From UBA4417 sp031550085 (lineage in GTDB: Bacteria; Bacteroidota; Bacteroidia; Bacteroidales; UBA4417): a stretch of DNA of 64,000 nt. Numbering within the stretch: the stretch's first letter is position 1; each line of letters begins with the position of its first letter. Below, piece by piece: positions 36,034 through 44,476 of this stretch. A program made the position numbers and the translations under genes. Where the stretch lies: the NCBI GenBank assembly GCA_031550085.1, contig JAVBOY010000029.1, positions 18,627 to 82,626 of the forward strand, given 5' to 3'. The notes beneath the pieces are model-generated. The model was not told the DNA's origin. It saw only the letters and a list, made by a program, of their open reading frames with translations, and ran no database searches.

Positions 36034-36480
36034 TTACGGGAAATAGCGTTCATCTATTTTTATTTCAAATTCTTCTAACAATTTCCAATATTCTTCTTCA
36101 AATGAAAACGCTTTATGGTGTTCTCGTTGATTTTTTATATAATTAATTATCATGTCTTTGTCGCGGTATGAATAAGTCAATGCCGCATACCCGTCTGTCC
36201 ACCCTTTGAAATCAGGAAAGCCAGGATTATTCTTTAACCACAAGGAAGAAGCAACTTTTATATCGCGTACAAAATCGGCTAAAGCAATACTCGGATGTAA
36301 ATCGGAAAGCAAATGAATATGATTTTCCATGCCATTGATGCGGTACAAATGACCATCTTTTTGTTTTACAATACCCCAAATGTATTTGTATAAATCATCA
36401 GAATGACTTAAAGGTAGCGTTGTTTTGCTGTCCTTTGTCCGAAAGATGATGTGATACAATATTTGACGGTAGCTTGACAT
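36034..36480 (-). CDS. IS200-like Y1 transposase, REP-associated (RAYT) type
   Basis: 148-residue HUH single-strand DNA transposase. Motif HIH in GMENHIHLLSDLHP binds metal, and the catalytic Tyr is in MIINYIKNQREHH. N-terminal YRQILYHIIFRTKDSK fits the IS200-like fold. It is bracketed by inverted GAA-loop hairpins, the arrangement expected of REP-associated transposases that act on REP palindromes. It is inserted between flxB and flxC in the same orientation as the host operon, so it need not interrupt transcription. Appears intact. Confidence 0.88.
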   Translation of the reverse strand: MSSYRQILYHIIFRTKDSKTTLPLSHSDDLYKYIWGIVKQKDGHLYRINGMENHIHLLSDLHPSIALADFVRDIKVASSLWLKNNPGFPDFKGWTDGYAALTYSYRDKDMIINYIKNQREHHKAFSFEEEYWKLLEEFEIKIDERYFP

Positions 36481-36496
36481 TTTCTTCTTTGTTGTT

Positions 36497-36587
36497 CGCC
36501 CACTTCGTGGACGCGTTGTTTATACTTGTTTTCTTTTTCCGTGAGTTTTACTCACGGTTATTCGTATTTGCCTGCGAAGCAGGCAAA
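36497..36587. repeat. Right palindrome set flanking the IS200-like/RAYT gene
   Basis: Hairpins CGCCCAC-TTC-GTGGACG (36497-36513, one mismatch), CCGTGAGT-TTT-ACTCACGG (36539-36557) and a perfect 9-bp stem with GAA loop (36567-36587). The first two mirror the inner left hairpins, with changed bases compensated in the stems. The adjoining sequence GATTTACCC (reverse of the left GGGTAAATC) runs into the flxC stop codon at 36591-36593. Confidence 0.85.
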
Positions 36588-36590
36588 GAT

Positions 36591-37394
36591 TTACCCTATA
36601 AAATTCTCTTTATCATTCGGTTGGAATGTAGCCATCGCGCAACCTTCGTTGCGGTTGGTACCTGATACCATACCATATACTTCACGAATTTCTTCCGACA
36701 ATTTGATTGGCAGCAAGTGAATCGGAATGTTTACTGGACAAGCATCCGCACATTGTCCGCATTCAATGCAGCGACCCGACAAGTGCATAGCACGCATAAC
36801 ATGCCATTCCAAATTGCCTTCGGTATTGGCTGCCACCGGAATCCATTGCGGTTGGTTGCTCTCTACTGTACATTGGGTGCAATAGCAAAGCGGACAAGCC
36901 TGACGGCAAGCGTAACACTTGATACAGCTTTCCATTTCGTTTTTCCAAAATGCCCAACGCTCATTGCTGCTCATCGCCGAAATTTTATCCAACAAAGCTT
37001 GATCTTCGGTGCTGAGTTTGTGCTCAAGCGTTGCCAAATAGCTTTCTGTTTCTTCAAATGTGCGAAGTTCCGCAATTTCGCCACCCGCTTTTAGGACGAT
37101 GGCTATCAAGCCATCTTCTTTCAATTGCTTTTCGGCAGCCAGACGGATAATACCACGCAAAGTATTGGTATTAGCAACAATAGCAGGTTTGCCCAATGAG
37201 GCAATTTCTTTTTTATAAAGATACATCGCCAAATTCTGCGTGCAACGCTCATCATAAATAAGGCGCGAAGCCTCATCTTCGTTGCGTGCAAAGACAGGAC
37301 GCACACGCCCGTTCGACCCTTCGGCATACCCCACAATGCATTGCACATTGCCTGATTGCAGGAGTTTGGTTGCTATTTCATTTAATTTACTCAT
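36591..37394 (-). CDS. flxC: FlxC-like 4Fe-4S protein
   Basis: 267-residue iron-sulfur subunit of the Flx module. Two [4Fe-4S] motifs: CIKCYACRQACPLCYCTQC and CIECGQCADACPVNIPI. The N-terminal part (KLLQSGNVQCIVGYAEGS) matches proteins co-encoded with Flx-Hdr, often annotated as formate dehydrogenase or coenzyme F420 hydrogenase beta-like. The final codons and stop overlap the outer edge of the RAYT palindrome unit, so the C-terminus (KENFIG) may have been partly rewritten by the insertion. Confidence 0.83.
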   Translation of the reverse strand: MSKLNEIATKLLQSGNVQCIVGYAEGSNGRVRPVFARNEDEASRLIYDERCTQNLAMYLYKKEIASLGKPAIVANTNTLRGIIRLAAEKQLKEDGLIAIVLKAGGEIAELRTFEETESYLATLEHKLSTEDQALLDKISAMSSNERWAFWKNEMESCIKCYACRQACPLCYCTQCTVESNQPQWIPVAANTEGNLEWHVMRAMHLSGRCIECGQCADACPVNIPIHLLPIKLSEEIREVYGMVSGTNRNEGCAMATFQPNDKENFIG

Positions 37395-37396
37395 AA

Positions 37397-37478
37397 TTCT
37401 TTAATTGAAAGTTGAAAATTGAGAGTTGAAAGTGAGTATGTGAAAATTATTTTCAATTTTCCACTTTCCATTTTCAAT
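37397..37478. repeat. Inverted word repeats in the flxC-flxD junction
   Basis: Copies of TTGAAAGTTGAAAATTGAGAG are represented by 37403-37430 and answered by TTTTCAATTTTCCACTTTCC in the second half (37450-37478), so the intercistronic RNA can form a long imperfect hairpin. A similar junction lies at 37925-38005 between flxD and hdrA (AAGAATTAAGAATG ... CTTAATTTTTAATTCTTC). Confidence 0.75.
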
Positions 37479-37922
37479 TTATAACTCTTGTTCCATCCAA
37501 ACTTCGTTGGCAATTTCTTGGTATTTTTTATAAGACCCCATTTCTCTAACACGGTCAACGGTTGAGTTTACCACTTCTGCCCATTTAGCTCCTTCGGCTG
37601 CCGATACCCAAGTAAATTGAATGCGGTCAACCTCTATGCCCATAAAATCAAGCAGCGTGCGGAACATCGTCCAACGACGGCGTGCATGGAAATTGCCCGA
37701 AGTATAGTGGCAATCGTTCGGATGACAACCCGACACAATCACACCATCAGCTCCATTGGCAAACGCTTTGATTAACAACATAAAATCAATTCGTCCGGTA
37801 CACGGAAAACGAATAATTTTCACATTTGGTGAATATTTGATACGGCTTGTGCCTGTGAGATCTGCTCCGGCATACGTACACCAGTTGCAAACGAAGGCTA
37901 CTACTTTTGGTTCAAAACTCAT
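37479..37922 (-). CDS. flxD: FlxD / MvhD-like [2Fe-2S] electron-transfer subunit
   Basis: 147-residue MvhD-family protein that docks on HdrA and delivers electrons to its flavin. Conserved cysteines: FVCNWCTYAGADL, RFPCTGRIDF and VSGCHPNDCHY, the [2Fe-2S] ligands of the family. Full length. It stands directly upstream of flxC and downstream of hdrA, as expected for a subunit bridging the two modules. Confidence 0.9.
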   Translation of the reverse strand: MSFEPKVVAFVCNWCTYAGADLTGTSRIKYSPNVKIIRFPCTGRIDFMLLIKAFANGADGVIVSGCHPNDCHYTSGNFHARRRWTMFRTLLDFMGIEVDRIQFTWVSAAEGAKWAEVVNSTVDRVREMGSYKKYQEIANEVWMEQEL

Positions 37923-38006
37923 AATCTATAAATTAAGAATTAGGAACTAAGAATTAAGAATGATGATATTGTTTAATTCTTCACTCTTAATTTTTAATTC
38001 TTCATT

Positions 38007-40007
38007 TTATGCATTTAATAAAGCTAATACTTCTTCGTAAACTTGTTTGTTTGAATATCCCTCCAGATCAATCGATTTCGATTTACAGAAGGCAACACAA
38101 GTACCGCAACCCTGGCACAATCCCGGATTGATGGACGCAATGGTTTTTACCGCATTGCCGTTGCGGTCTTTGATTTCTTCTTTGGTAATAGCTTGGTAAG
38201 GACATACCTGCGAACACATGCCACAGCCCATACAGGTTGAGAAAATCGGAGCTGGCATGCGGTTTACTTTTGCCACAATCGGCTCTCGGGTCAATTCGCT
38301 GTTCGAAAACAAACCGATTACTTTGGCGGCTGCACCCGAAGCAGCGGCTACCGACTCGGGAATATCTTTCGGTGCCTGGCAAGCTCCTGCTACAAAAATC
38401 CCTGCTGTATTGGTTTCCACCGGTTTCAATTTCGGGTGCGCTTCGGCAAAGAATTTATAGGAGTCATAAGACACATGCAGTTTTTGTGCCAATTCTTCCG
38501 ATCCTTCGGACGACACGGCTGCACTTGCCAACACCACCATATCGGCTTCAATTTCTACAGGTTTTCCACCCATTAAAGTATCGGCACCGCGAACGATGAG
38601 TTTGCCATCTTTTTCGTAGATATTGGAAACACGGCCGCGAATATATTTTGCTCCGTCTTCTTCGATGGCACGGCGGGTAAATTCGTCGTAATTTTTCCCT
38701 GCAGCACGAATGTCCATATAGAACACATACGGCGTGCCTTCGTGCACTTTGTGTTTGTACAAAATGGCATGCTTCGCTGTGTACATACAGCAGATTTTAG
38801 AACAATACGGAATGCCTTTGGCAGCATCGCGCGAGCCCGCACAAGCTATAAATACTACTTTCTCAGGAATTTTTCCGTCTGACGGACGGCGAATTTCTCC
38901 CGCAGTAGGTCCCGAAGCCGAAGCTAAGCGCTCGAATTGCAAGCCGTTGATGACATCTTTGTATTTTCCGTACCCATATTCGGGGAAGAAATCGGCCTTT
39001 TTCACTTCGAAGCCTGTGGCAAGCACCAATGCTCCTGCTTTTACTTCAATGATTTCGTCTTGTTGCTCGTAATCAACTGCTCCTGTCGGACACACCTTTT
39101 TACAAACCCCGCATTTTCCTGATTTAAAATAAGTACAGTTAGCGCGGTCAATCACCGGCTTATTTGGAACAGCTTGTGGAAACGGCACATAAATCGCCGT
39201 ACGGTTGGCCAGACCTTGTTCAAATTCACTTGGAATCTTTTTCGATGGACATTTCGTTGTACATAATCCGCAACCGGTACAGAGTTTTTCATCTACTGAT
39301 TTCGCTTTTTTGCGAATGCGCACATTGAAATTACCAATGAATCCGTCCAAACTTTCTACTTCGGCGCAAGTGTAGAGCGTAATATTCGGATGTTGCGCCA
39401 CCTCCACCATTCGAGGTGTAAGGATACATTGCGAACAGTCGAGCGTAGGGAAAGTTTCGGATAGTCCCGACATTTTTCCACCGATAGACGGCTCACGTTC
39501 CACCAAAATCACTTTTTGTCCGGCATTGGCAATATCCAGCGAAGCTTGAATACCCGTAACTCCACCACCGATTACAACAGCCATTTTGTTTACCGGCACT
39601 TTAATCGCTTCAAGCGGATGGTTATTCTTTACCTTTTTAACCAAAGTCCGCACCAAATCCACCGCTTTTTGTGTGGTGGCACCGCCTTTGTCGTGTACCC
39701 ACGAACAGTGTTCGCGGATATTTGCCATTTCACAAAGATATGGATTCAATCCCGCTTCCGAACAAGCTTTGCGGAAAGTAGGTTCATGCATTCGTGGCGA
39801 ACAGGCTGACACCACCACTCCCGTGAGGTTATGTTCCTTAATGGCTTCTTTGATTTTGGTTTGTCCCGGATCGGAACACATGTATTTATAGTCGGTCGAA
39901 TATACCACACCCGACATATTCCCTGCTTGTTCGGCTACGCTCACACAATCGACCGTAGCTGAAATATTTTCGCCGCAATGGCAAATAAAAACGCCTATTC
40001 GTGCCAT
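38007..40007 (-). CDS. hdrA: HdrA-like flavin electron-bifurcating subunit
   Basis: 666-residue HdrA, the FAD subunit where flavin-based electron bifurcation occurs in heterodisulfide reductase complexes. N-terminal Cys-rich region (VFICHCGENIS, VVSACSPRMHE, EHCSWVH), FAD-binding VVIGGGVTGIQASLDIANAG, inserted ferredoxin (CTGCGLCTTKCP and CGVCKKVCPTGAVD), and C-terminal two-cluster ferredoxin (CMGCGMCSQVCP, CQGCGTCVAFCKS). Standard single-length form, not fused. It is 84 bp upstream of flxD, and the four-helix-bundle insertion separates it from hdrB. Confidence 0.92.
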   Translation of the reverse strand: MARIGVFICHCGENISATVDCVSVAEQAGNMSGVVYSTDYKYMCSDPGQTKIKEAIKEHNLTGVVVSACSPRMHEPTFRKACSEAGLNPYLCEMANIREHCSWVHDKGGATTQKAVDLVRTLVKKVKNNHPLEAIKVPVNKMAVVIGGGVTGIQASLDIANAGQKVILVEREPSIGGKMSGLSETFPTLDCSQCILTPRMVEVAQHPNITLYTCAEVESLDGFIGNFNVRIRKKAKSVDEKLCTGCGLCTTKCPSKKIPSEFEQGLANRTAIYVPFPQAVPNKPVIDRANCTYFKSGKCGVCKKVCPTGAVDYEQQDEIIEVKAGALVLATGFEVKKADFFPEYGYGKYKDVINGLQFERLASASGPTAGEIRRPSDGKIPEKVVFIACAGSRDAAKGIPYCSKICCMYTAKHAILYKHKVHEGTPYVFYMDIRAAGKNYDEFTRRAIEEDGAKYIRGRVSNIYEKDGKLIVRGADTLMGGKPVEIEADMVVLASAAVSSEGSEELAQKLHVSYDSYKFFAEAHPKLKPVETNTAGIFVAGACQAPKDIPESVAAASGAAAKVIGLFSNSELTREPIVAKVNRMPAPIFSTCMGCGMCSQVCPYQAITKEEIKDRNGNAVKTIASINPGLCQGCGTCVAFCKSKSIDLEGYSNKQVYEEVLALLNA

Positions 40008-40029
40008 AATTTTTGAGTAAAACAGATTT

Positions 40030-40049
40030 TAGTAGACTAGTAAACTAGG
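40030..40049. repeat. Left arm of a 20-bp perfect inverted repeat
   Basis: TAGTAGACTAGTAAACTAGG; its exact reverse complement is at 40687-40706. The two arms bracket the four-helix-bundle gene 40116-40484. Confidence 0.9.
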
Positions 40050-40115
40050 AATTGATGAAAAAAGAGTAAATGTCAATTATTCTATGAATTTTTTAGCAAT
40101 TCCGTAAATGATAAT

Positions 40116-40484
40116 TTATTTGTCTTCTAACCTGCCCTTTACTGTTTTTATTAGTGATAATAACATTTTTATAATTTCTTCATTTAGTTGATTCAGTTCT
40201 TTAAAATCTTCTTCTTTTAAAAAAGATAATTCCAATGAAATAATCAATTGTGTTTCAAACTCTGTAGCAGAGCCTAACGCAATGTACAGAAACCTGACTA
40301 ATTCATTATCCGAGTTTCGACCATGCCCTTCTGCAATATTGGAAGGTATGGATACGGAAGCTCTGCGCATTTGATTTACAATACCATATATTTCTTCTTT
40401 CGGAAAACCACTCGTTTTTTGATATATAAGTTTTACCAAACTAATGCTTTTCTGCCAAACAATCAGGTTTTTATGGGTAAGCAT
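40116..40484 (-). CDS. Four-helix-bundle S23-type (23S rRNA intervening-sequence) protein
   Basis: 122-residue helical protein of the S23/four-helix-bundle family, whose members are encoded in rRNA intervening sequences and scattered intergenic spots; the Avd proteins of diversity-generating retroelements share the fold. Landmarks: HKNLIVWQKSISLVKLIYQ, IVNQMRRASVSIPSNIAEGHGR, and FLYIALGSATEFETQL. No rRNA or reverse transcriptase is nearby. It lies between hdrA and hdrB inside a 20-bp inverted repeat, in operon orientation. Function unknown; a second member is at 50784-51146. Confidence 0.9.
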   Translation of the reverse strand: MLTHKNLIVWQKSISLVKLIYQKTSGFPKEEIYGIVNQMRRASVSIPSNIAEGHGRNSDNELVRFLYIALGSATEFETQLIISLELSFLKEEDFKELNQLNEEIIKMLLSLIKTVKGRLEDK

Positions 40485-40686
40485 GAGATTTTAAGTATTA
40501 GTATAAATGAGTACACTAGATTTTTTGTATGTTGTCCGTTATGTTATTGTTGATTTCTTATAGTTTATTTATCTAACTTATATTTTTATGTATTTGAATG
40601 TTTCTACATTATTTATATTTTGCCAATGTTTTTCAAAAGTTGTCTTAACTATAATCAAACAACTTTGGTTTACTACTCCACTAAAA
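40485..40686. other. AT-rich spacer between the four-helix-bundle gene and hdrB
   Basis: About 200 bp, markedly AT-rich, with no gene or clear promoter. Together with 40008-40115 it appears to belong to the insertion bounded by the 20-bp inverted repeat. Confidence 0.5.
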
Positions 40687-40706
40687 CCTAGTTTACTAGT
40701 CTACTA
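40687..40706. repeat. Right arm of the 20-bp inverted repeat, overlapping the hdrB 3' end
   Basis: CCTAGTTTACTAGTCTACTA. On the minus strand this encodes the last residues and stop of hdrB (SRLVN-stop), so the repeat supplies the HdrB C-terminus. A further partial copy (CCCTAGTTTACT) follows at about 40709-40720. Confidence 0.9.
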
Positions 40707-41563
40707 ACCCCTAGTTTACTGACATCCACTTTCACCAAGTGCCGTTGTATGCCAACTTCTTTTTCACTTAAACCTACAGCTAAGCCAATGGCTTGTGTAA
40801 TATATAGTACCGGAATTTTCGATTTTTTACCCAAAAATTTATCAATTGCCGAACGACGCATATCCAAATTAGCATGACACATTGGACAGGCTACGATAAT
40901 AGCTTCAGCTCCGCGATCTTCTGCTTCTTTTACAATTTTTCCCGAGAGTTTTCCAACCAAATCGGTACGGCTTACCGACAGTCCGGCTCCACAACATTCG
41001 GTTTTAAACGGCCAATCGATGGTTTCGGCTCCAAGGGCTTTCATCACTTCGTCCATACTTTGCGGGTCTTCCAAGCGGTCGAACTGCAACACATCGTAAG
41101 GACGTACCAACAAACAACCATAATAACAAGCGGCTTTTTTATCGAACGAATGTTTTACCTTGTTTGGCAATTCGGGTAAAATATATTCCTGAATAAATTG
41201 GATAACGTTCAAAATGCGAATGGGTGCCGAAAGTGACATTTCCATAGTTTCCTCTACTTGCTTTTTCAGTTCGGAATTTTCAAACAATTCATGTTGTGTC
41301 ACTAACAAACGATTGGAGCAGGCAGCGCAAGGCACCAGAATTTCTTTTATGCCGGCTTTTTCGGCCAATGCCAAAATGCGTGCCGGCAACGCCAGCGAAA
41401 GTACTTTATTGAGATTGTGCGCAGCGGTGGCTCCGCAACAGTTCCAATCGGGTACTTGTTGCAGTTCGTAACCGAATGCTTTGGCAATTGCTTCAACCGA
41501 TTCGGCGTATTCACGCGCCGTGCCTTCCAACGAACAACCGGGGTAGAATCCTATATTTTTCAT
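40688..41563 (-). CDS. hdrB: HdrB-like subunit with two CCG domains
   Basis: 291-residue catalytic subunit of heterodisulfide reductase type, holding two non-cubane [4Fe-4S] clusters that reduce disulfides. Both CCG motifs are complete: GCSLEG .. NCCGATAAH .. PCAACSN, and YYGCLLVRP .. ECCGAGLS .. CPMCHANLD. The frame is open to 41602, but ATG 41563 (MKNIGFYPGCSLEG) is the family start. The C-terminal five residues come from an intergenic repeat. The natural disulfide substrate in this organism is unknown; no dsrC-like gene is in the window. Confidence 0.92.
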   Translation of the reverse strand: MKNIGFYPGCSLEGTAREYAESVEAIAKAFGYELQQVPDWNCCGATAAHNLNKVLSLALPARILALAEKAGIKEILVPCAACSNRLLVTQHELFENSELKKQVEETMEMSLSAPIRILNVIQFIQEYILPELPNKVKHSFDKKAACYYGCLLVRPYDVLQFDRLEDPQSMDEVMKALGAETIDWPFKTECCGAGLSVSRTDLVGKLSGKIVKEAEDRGAEAIIVACPMCHANLDMRRSAIDKFLGKKSKIPVLYITQAIGLAVGLSEKEVGIQRHLVKVDVSKLGVSRLVN

Positions 41564-41598
41564 AACATTATAAATTGAAAACCAGATCGTTGCATGTC

Positions 41599-42447
41599 TC
41601 ATTCTATGATATATTCTGTCATTTCTTTTATGACAAAACTATTATTGTCTGATTCACTGTATGATAAACTTTTTTCCATCCAATTAGTGGTACGATTAAA
41701 GGCGAACTCAGACTCAGATATTTTTCTTTTTTCTAAAGAATTAATCCCTTCCATAGAATATATTGAAACATTTGCCTTTGTGATTCGATCTATATTTTGA
41801 ATGATTGTTTCAATTATAATTGGAACTTCTTCCGCTGATACAGAACTTAATGAAACGGTCTTTGATTCTATAGTTCGATTATTCAAAACCAATTCTTTTC
41901 CATACAATCCCAAAACGGGATTTGTTAGTTCTTTGTATTTAGCGATTATATCATCCTTAGTTTCGGCACTTTGCATTGTTGCAATTTCACCTATTAATGC
42001 GAGCCCTTTAAGATCTAAAGAGAAAGTTAATTCCTTGTTCTTTTTATTTTTTTGTCTAATAGCTTTATTTAAAGCAAGTAAAGATTCCCAATTTTTTATT
42101 TCTTTGAAATTTCCTAATGTATCGAGAATAACTAAGTACTTAAATTTCGATAAATATTTTTTTTCATACTTCGTATTTGCGATGTCATTGACATTTAAGA
42201 TTTTCCATTCCAAAGAGTATCCATCATCAGTTTTGTTTAATACGGTAATCTGATAAATAAATGTTGTATCAATGAATTGTTCTTGGGATTGTCTTGAAAC
42301 TACTACATTAGACTTGATTGTGGTTATTTTTTTTATTTCTCCTTTTTGCCAATTCGGTTTTAATATAATTTTCTCAACATCTTGTGCCTGACTATCAAGA
42401 GTTATACAAACAATACACCAAATTAGAATACAAATTGTATATTTCAT
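41599..42447 (-). CDS. Secreted protein of unknown function between hdrC and hdrB
   Basis: 282 residues. An N-terminal signal peptide (KYTICILIWCIVCITLDSQAQ) directs it to the periplasm; the rest is a soluble, Lys/Ile/Ser-rich, strand-forming sequence with no motif I recognise and no mature cysteine pair. It is visibly more AT-rich than the hdr genes around it. It lies 12 bp after hdrC and 35 bp before hdrB in operon orientation. Since Hdr subunits are cytoplasmic, a secreted protein does not fit the complex. Most likely an insertion, though a linked role cannot be excluded. Confidence 0.7.
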   Translation of the reverse strand: MKYTICILIWCIVCITLDSQAQDVEKIILKPNWQKGEIKKITTIKSNVVVSRQSQEQFIDTTFIYQITVLNKTDDGYSLEWKILNVNDIANTKYEKKYLSKFKYLVILDTLGNFKEIKNWESLLALNKAIRQKNKKNKELTFSLDLKGLALIGEIATMQSAETKDDIIAKYKELTNPVLGLYGKELVLNNRTIESKTVSLSSVSAEEVPIIIETIIQNIDRITKANVSIYSMEGINSLEKRKISESEFAFNRTTNWMEKSLSYSESDNNSFVIKEMTEYIIE

Positions 42448-42459
42448 TTATCAGTATTT

Positions 42460-43008
42460 TTATTGTTTACTGTTTTTGAAAATCGTAGCAATGTCTTTTT
42501 TCCCTTTGATATTGTCAGGGAAGATGGCCAACTTGCCACGCACGAACATTTTGGGAGCAAGCATCAAGTCCTGGAGAAACTTTTTGCTGCGCATTTTGTA
42601 ATCCACAACCAAGCCGATTTCGTATAAACGGCCCGATAGACGGATCATATCCAGAAAGGAACGATGAAAAGGGATAATATTTTTGGAGGCTTGTTTGTTT
42701 GCCAAACCTTCTTTAAGCGATTTCTGGCGGAGAAAATCCATCACTTTGGGAATATCAATCGACATGGGGCAACGGGAAATACACATTTCGCACGAAGCAC
42801 ACAACCAAATGGATTGTGATTGAAGAAGGTCTTTGTCGTTGGCGGCTTCTTCGGTTTGCAGCAGGCGCATAACCATGCTCGACGTATAATCCATATCGTT
42901 TGCCAACGGGCATCCGGCAGAACATTTACCACATTGATAACAACGGGCGCTTTCAACGCCGGTATTTTTAACAACTTCCCCACTCAGGGAATGATTTTCT
43001 TGATGCAT
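42460..43008 (-). CDS. hdrC: HdrC-like 4Fe-4S subunit
   Basis: 182-residue ferredoxin-like subunit linking HdrA to HdrB. Two [4Fe-4S] motifs: CYQCGKCSAGCPLAND and CASCEMCISRCPMSIDI, followed by the typical helical C-terminal part (IIPFHRSFLDMIRLSGRLYEIGLV). It is the first hdr gene after nuoN, with a 43-bp gap and no terminator or promoter between, which supports cotranscription of the nuo and hdr-flx blocks. Confidence 0.92.
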   Translation of the reverse strand: MHQENHSLSGEVVKNTGVESARCYQCGKCSAGCPLANDMDYTSSMVMRLLQTEEAANDKDLLQSQSIWLCASCEMCISRCPMSIDIPKVMDFLRQKSLKEGLANKQASKNIIPFHRSFLDMIRLSGRLYEIGLVVDYKMRSKKFLQDLMLAPKMFVRGKLAIFPDNIKGKKDIATIFKNSKQ

Positions 43009-43051
43009 AAAACGATAGTTTTAAATGTTTTATGTAAATGGTTATTCTAAA

Positions 43052-44476
43052 TTATATTCCAAATGCCAATTTTCCGATAAAATCATAAATAGGGCTGTAA
43101 AATCCAATGCCAATCATACCGAGGAGTGCAAAAATCAGCGCAATCCGTCCATACACATCTGTTTTGAAAAATGTGACGGGATTTTCGTTTTTGTTGATAA
43201 ACATTGCTTTCACAATCAGAAGGTAATAATACAATGAAATAATTGTATTTAACAACGCCAAAAATACCAATAAATATTCCCCTTGAGCAGCCGCTGCCGA
43301 AAAAACAAAAAACTTACTAAAAAAGCCTGCCAGTGGAGGAATGCCACCCAATGAGAAGAGCGACAACATCATAATAATTGCCAATCTTGGATTGGTGCTG
43401 TAAAGTCCGTTGTAATCGTGGATTTCAACTTTACCGGTCTTGCTTTCAATAGATTGGATTACACCAAATGCGGCAAAATTGGAAAAAATGTAAACCAACG
43501 CATAGTAAATGACCGATGTCATACCGACTCCAGTTCCGACAAGAATTCCCAACACAATGTAACCGGCCTGCGAAATGGACGAAAAAGCTAAAAAACGTTT
43601 GATATTATGCTGACGGATAGCAAATAAATTCCCGACCGTAATCGTGATAAGAATAATCCACCACAAAATATGACTCCATTCGGTTACAAGTTGGTTGAAA
43701 ACTTTAAACAAAATTGCCATCACGACAAAGGCCACCGAAGTTTTGGAAACGGTTGAAAGATAGGCTGTAACGGGAGTGGGGGCACCTTCATATACGTCGG
43801 CAGTCCACAAGTGAAAGGGGACCATTGAAAGTTTGAAAAACAAACCTGCCAGGAAAAATACCAATCCCAGTATGGTTATTGGATTGGAAAGGAGGCCTGT
43901 AGAAATAGTTTCAAAATACATACTTCCGGAAACACCGTACAGCATTGAAATTCCATACAACATAATGGCTGATGAAAAAGCTGCCGACAAAATATACTTT
44001 GCTCCGGCTTCAGCCGAATTGTTTTTAAATTTGTCGAAAGCAATCAACGTCGCCATGGGAATGGAAGCCGTTTCCAACCCAATGTAAAACATCAAAAAGT
44101 TTCCGGCAGAAATCATAAAATACATTCCCAGCAAGGTAAAGAGCGTAATTACAAAAAACTCGCCTCGTTTAAAAATGGTTTCGGCTTTTACGAGCCAGCT
44201 GTTGGCCTGAAAAAACAAGAGCAAAACGCCGATATTCAAAATGTTTTTTACCAAATTGTAAACTTCGCCGTTTACATACATGCCGCCAAAGGCGATTTCG
44301 GTATTTTGCGGCATTAAAAAGCTCCAAACTGTGTGAATACCAAACAGAATACAGGCAATGGGCTGAAAATATTTTTTTCCGTTGTCGGAAGCAATTAAAT
44401 CATAAGCCAATAGGATTAGAAATACGACGATAAGCGATATTTCGTGGCGCATGAGTAAAAAACTACTTAAATCCAT
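43052..44476 (-). CDS. nuoN: NADH-quinone oxidoreductase subunit N
   Basis: 474-residue antiporter-like membrane subunit, about 14 TM helices. The TM7 proton-pathway lysine is retained (LFFKLSMVPFHLWTADVYEGAPTPV is cut here as FFKLSMVPFHLW), as is the TM5 glutamate region (FYIGLETASIPM). Its ATG overlaps the stop of the upstream ORF6N gene by one base (TAATG), which allows translational coupling. It is the last nuo gene, followed by hdrC. Confidence 0.95.
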   Translation of the reverse strand: MDLSSFLLMRHEISLIVVFLILLAYDLIASDNGKKYFQPIACILFGIHTVWSFLMPQNTEIAFGGMYVNGEVYNLVKNILNIGVLLLFFQANSWLVKAETIFKRGEFFVITLFTLLGMYFMISAGNFLMFYIGLETASIPMATLIAFDKFKNNSAEAGAKYILSAAFSSAIMLYGISMLYGVSGSMYFETISTGLLSNPITILGLVFFLAGLFFKLSMVPFHLWTADVYEGAPTPVTAYLSTVSKTSVAFVVMAILFKVFNQLVTEWSHILWWIILITITVGNLFAIRQHNIKRFLAFSSISQAGYIVLGILVGTGVGMTSVIYYALVYIFSNFAAFGVIQSIESKTGKVEIHDYNGLYSTNPRLAIIMMLSLFSLGGIPPLAGFFSKFFVFSAAAAQGEYLLVFLALLNTIISLYYYLLIVKAMFINKNENPVTFFKTDVYGRIALIFALLGMIGIGFYSPIYDFIGKLAFGI

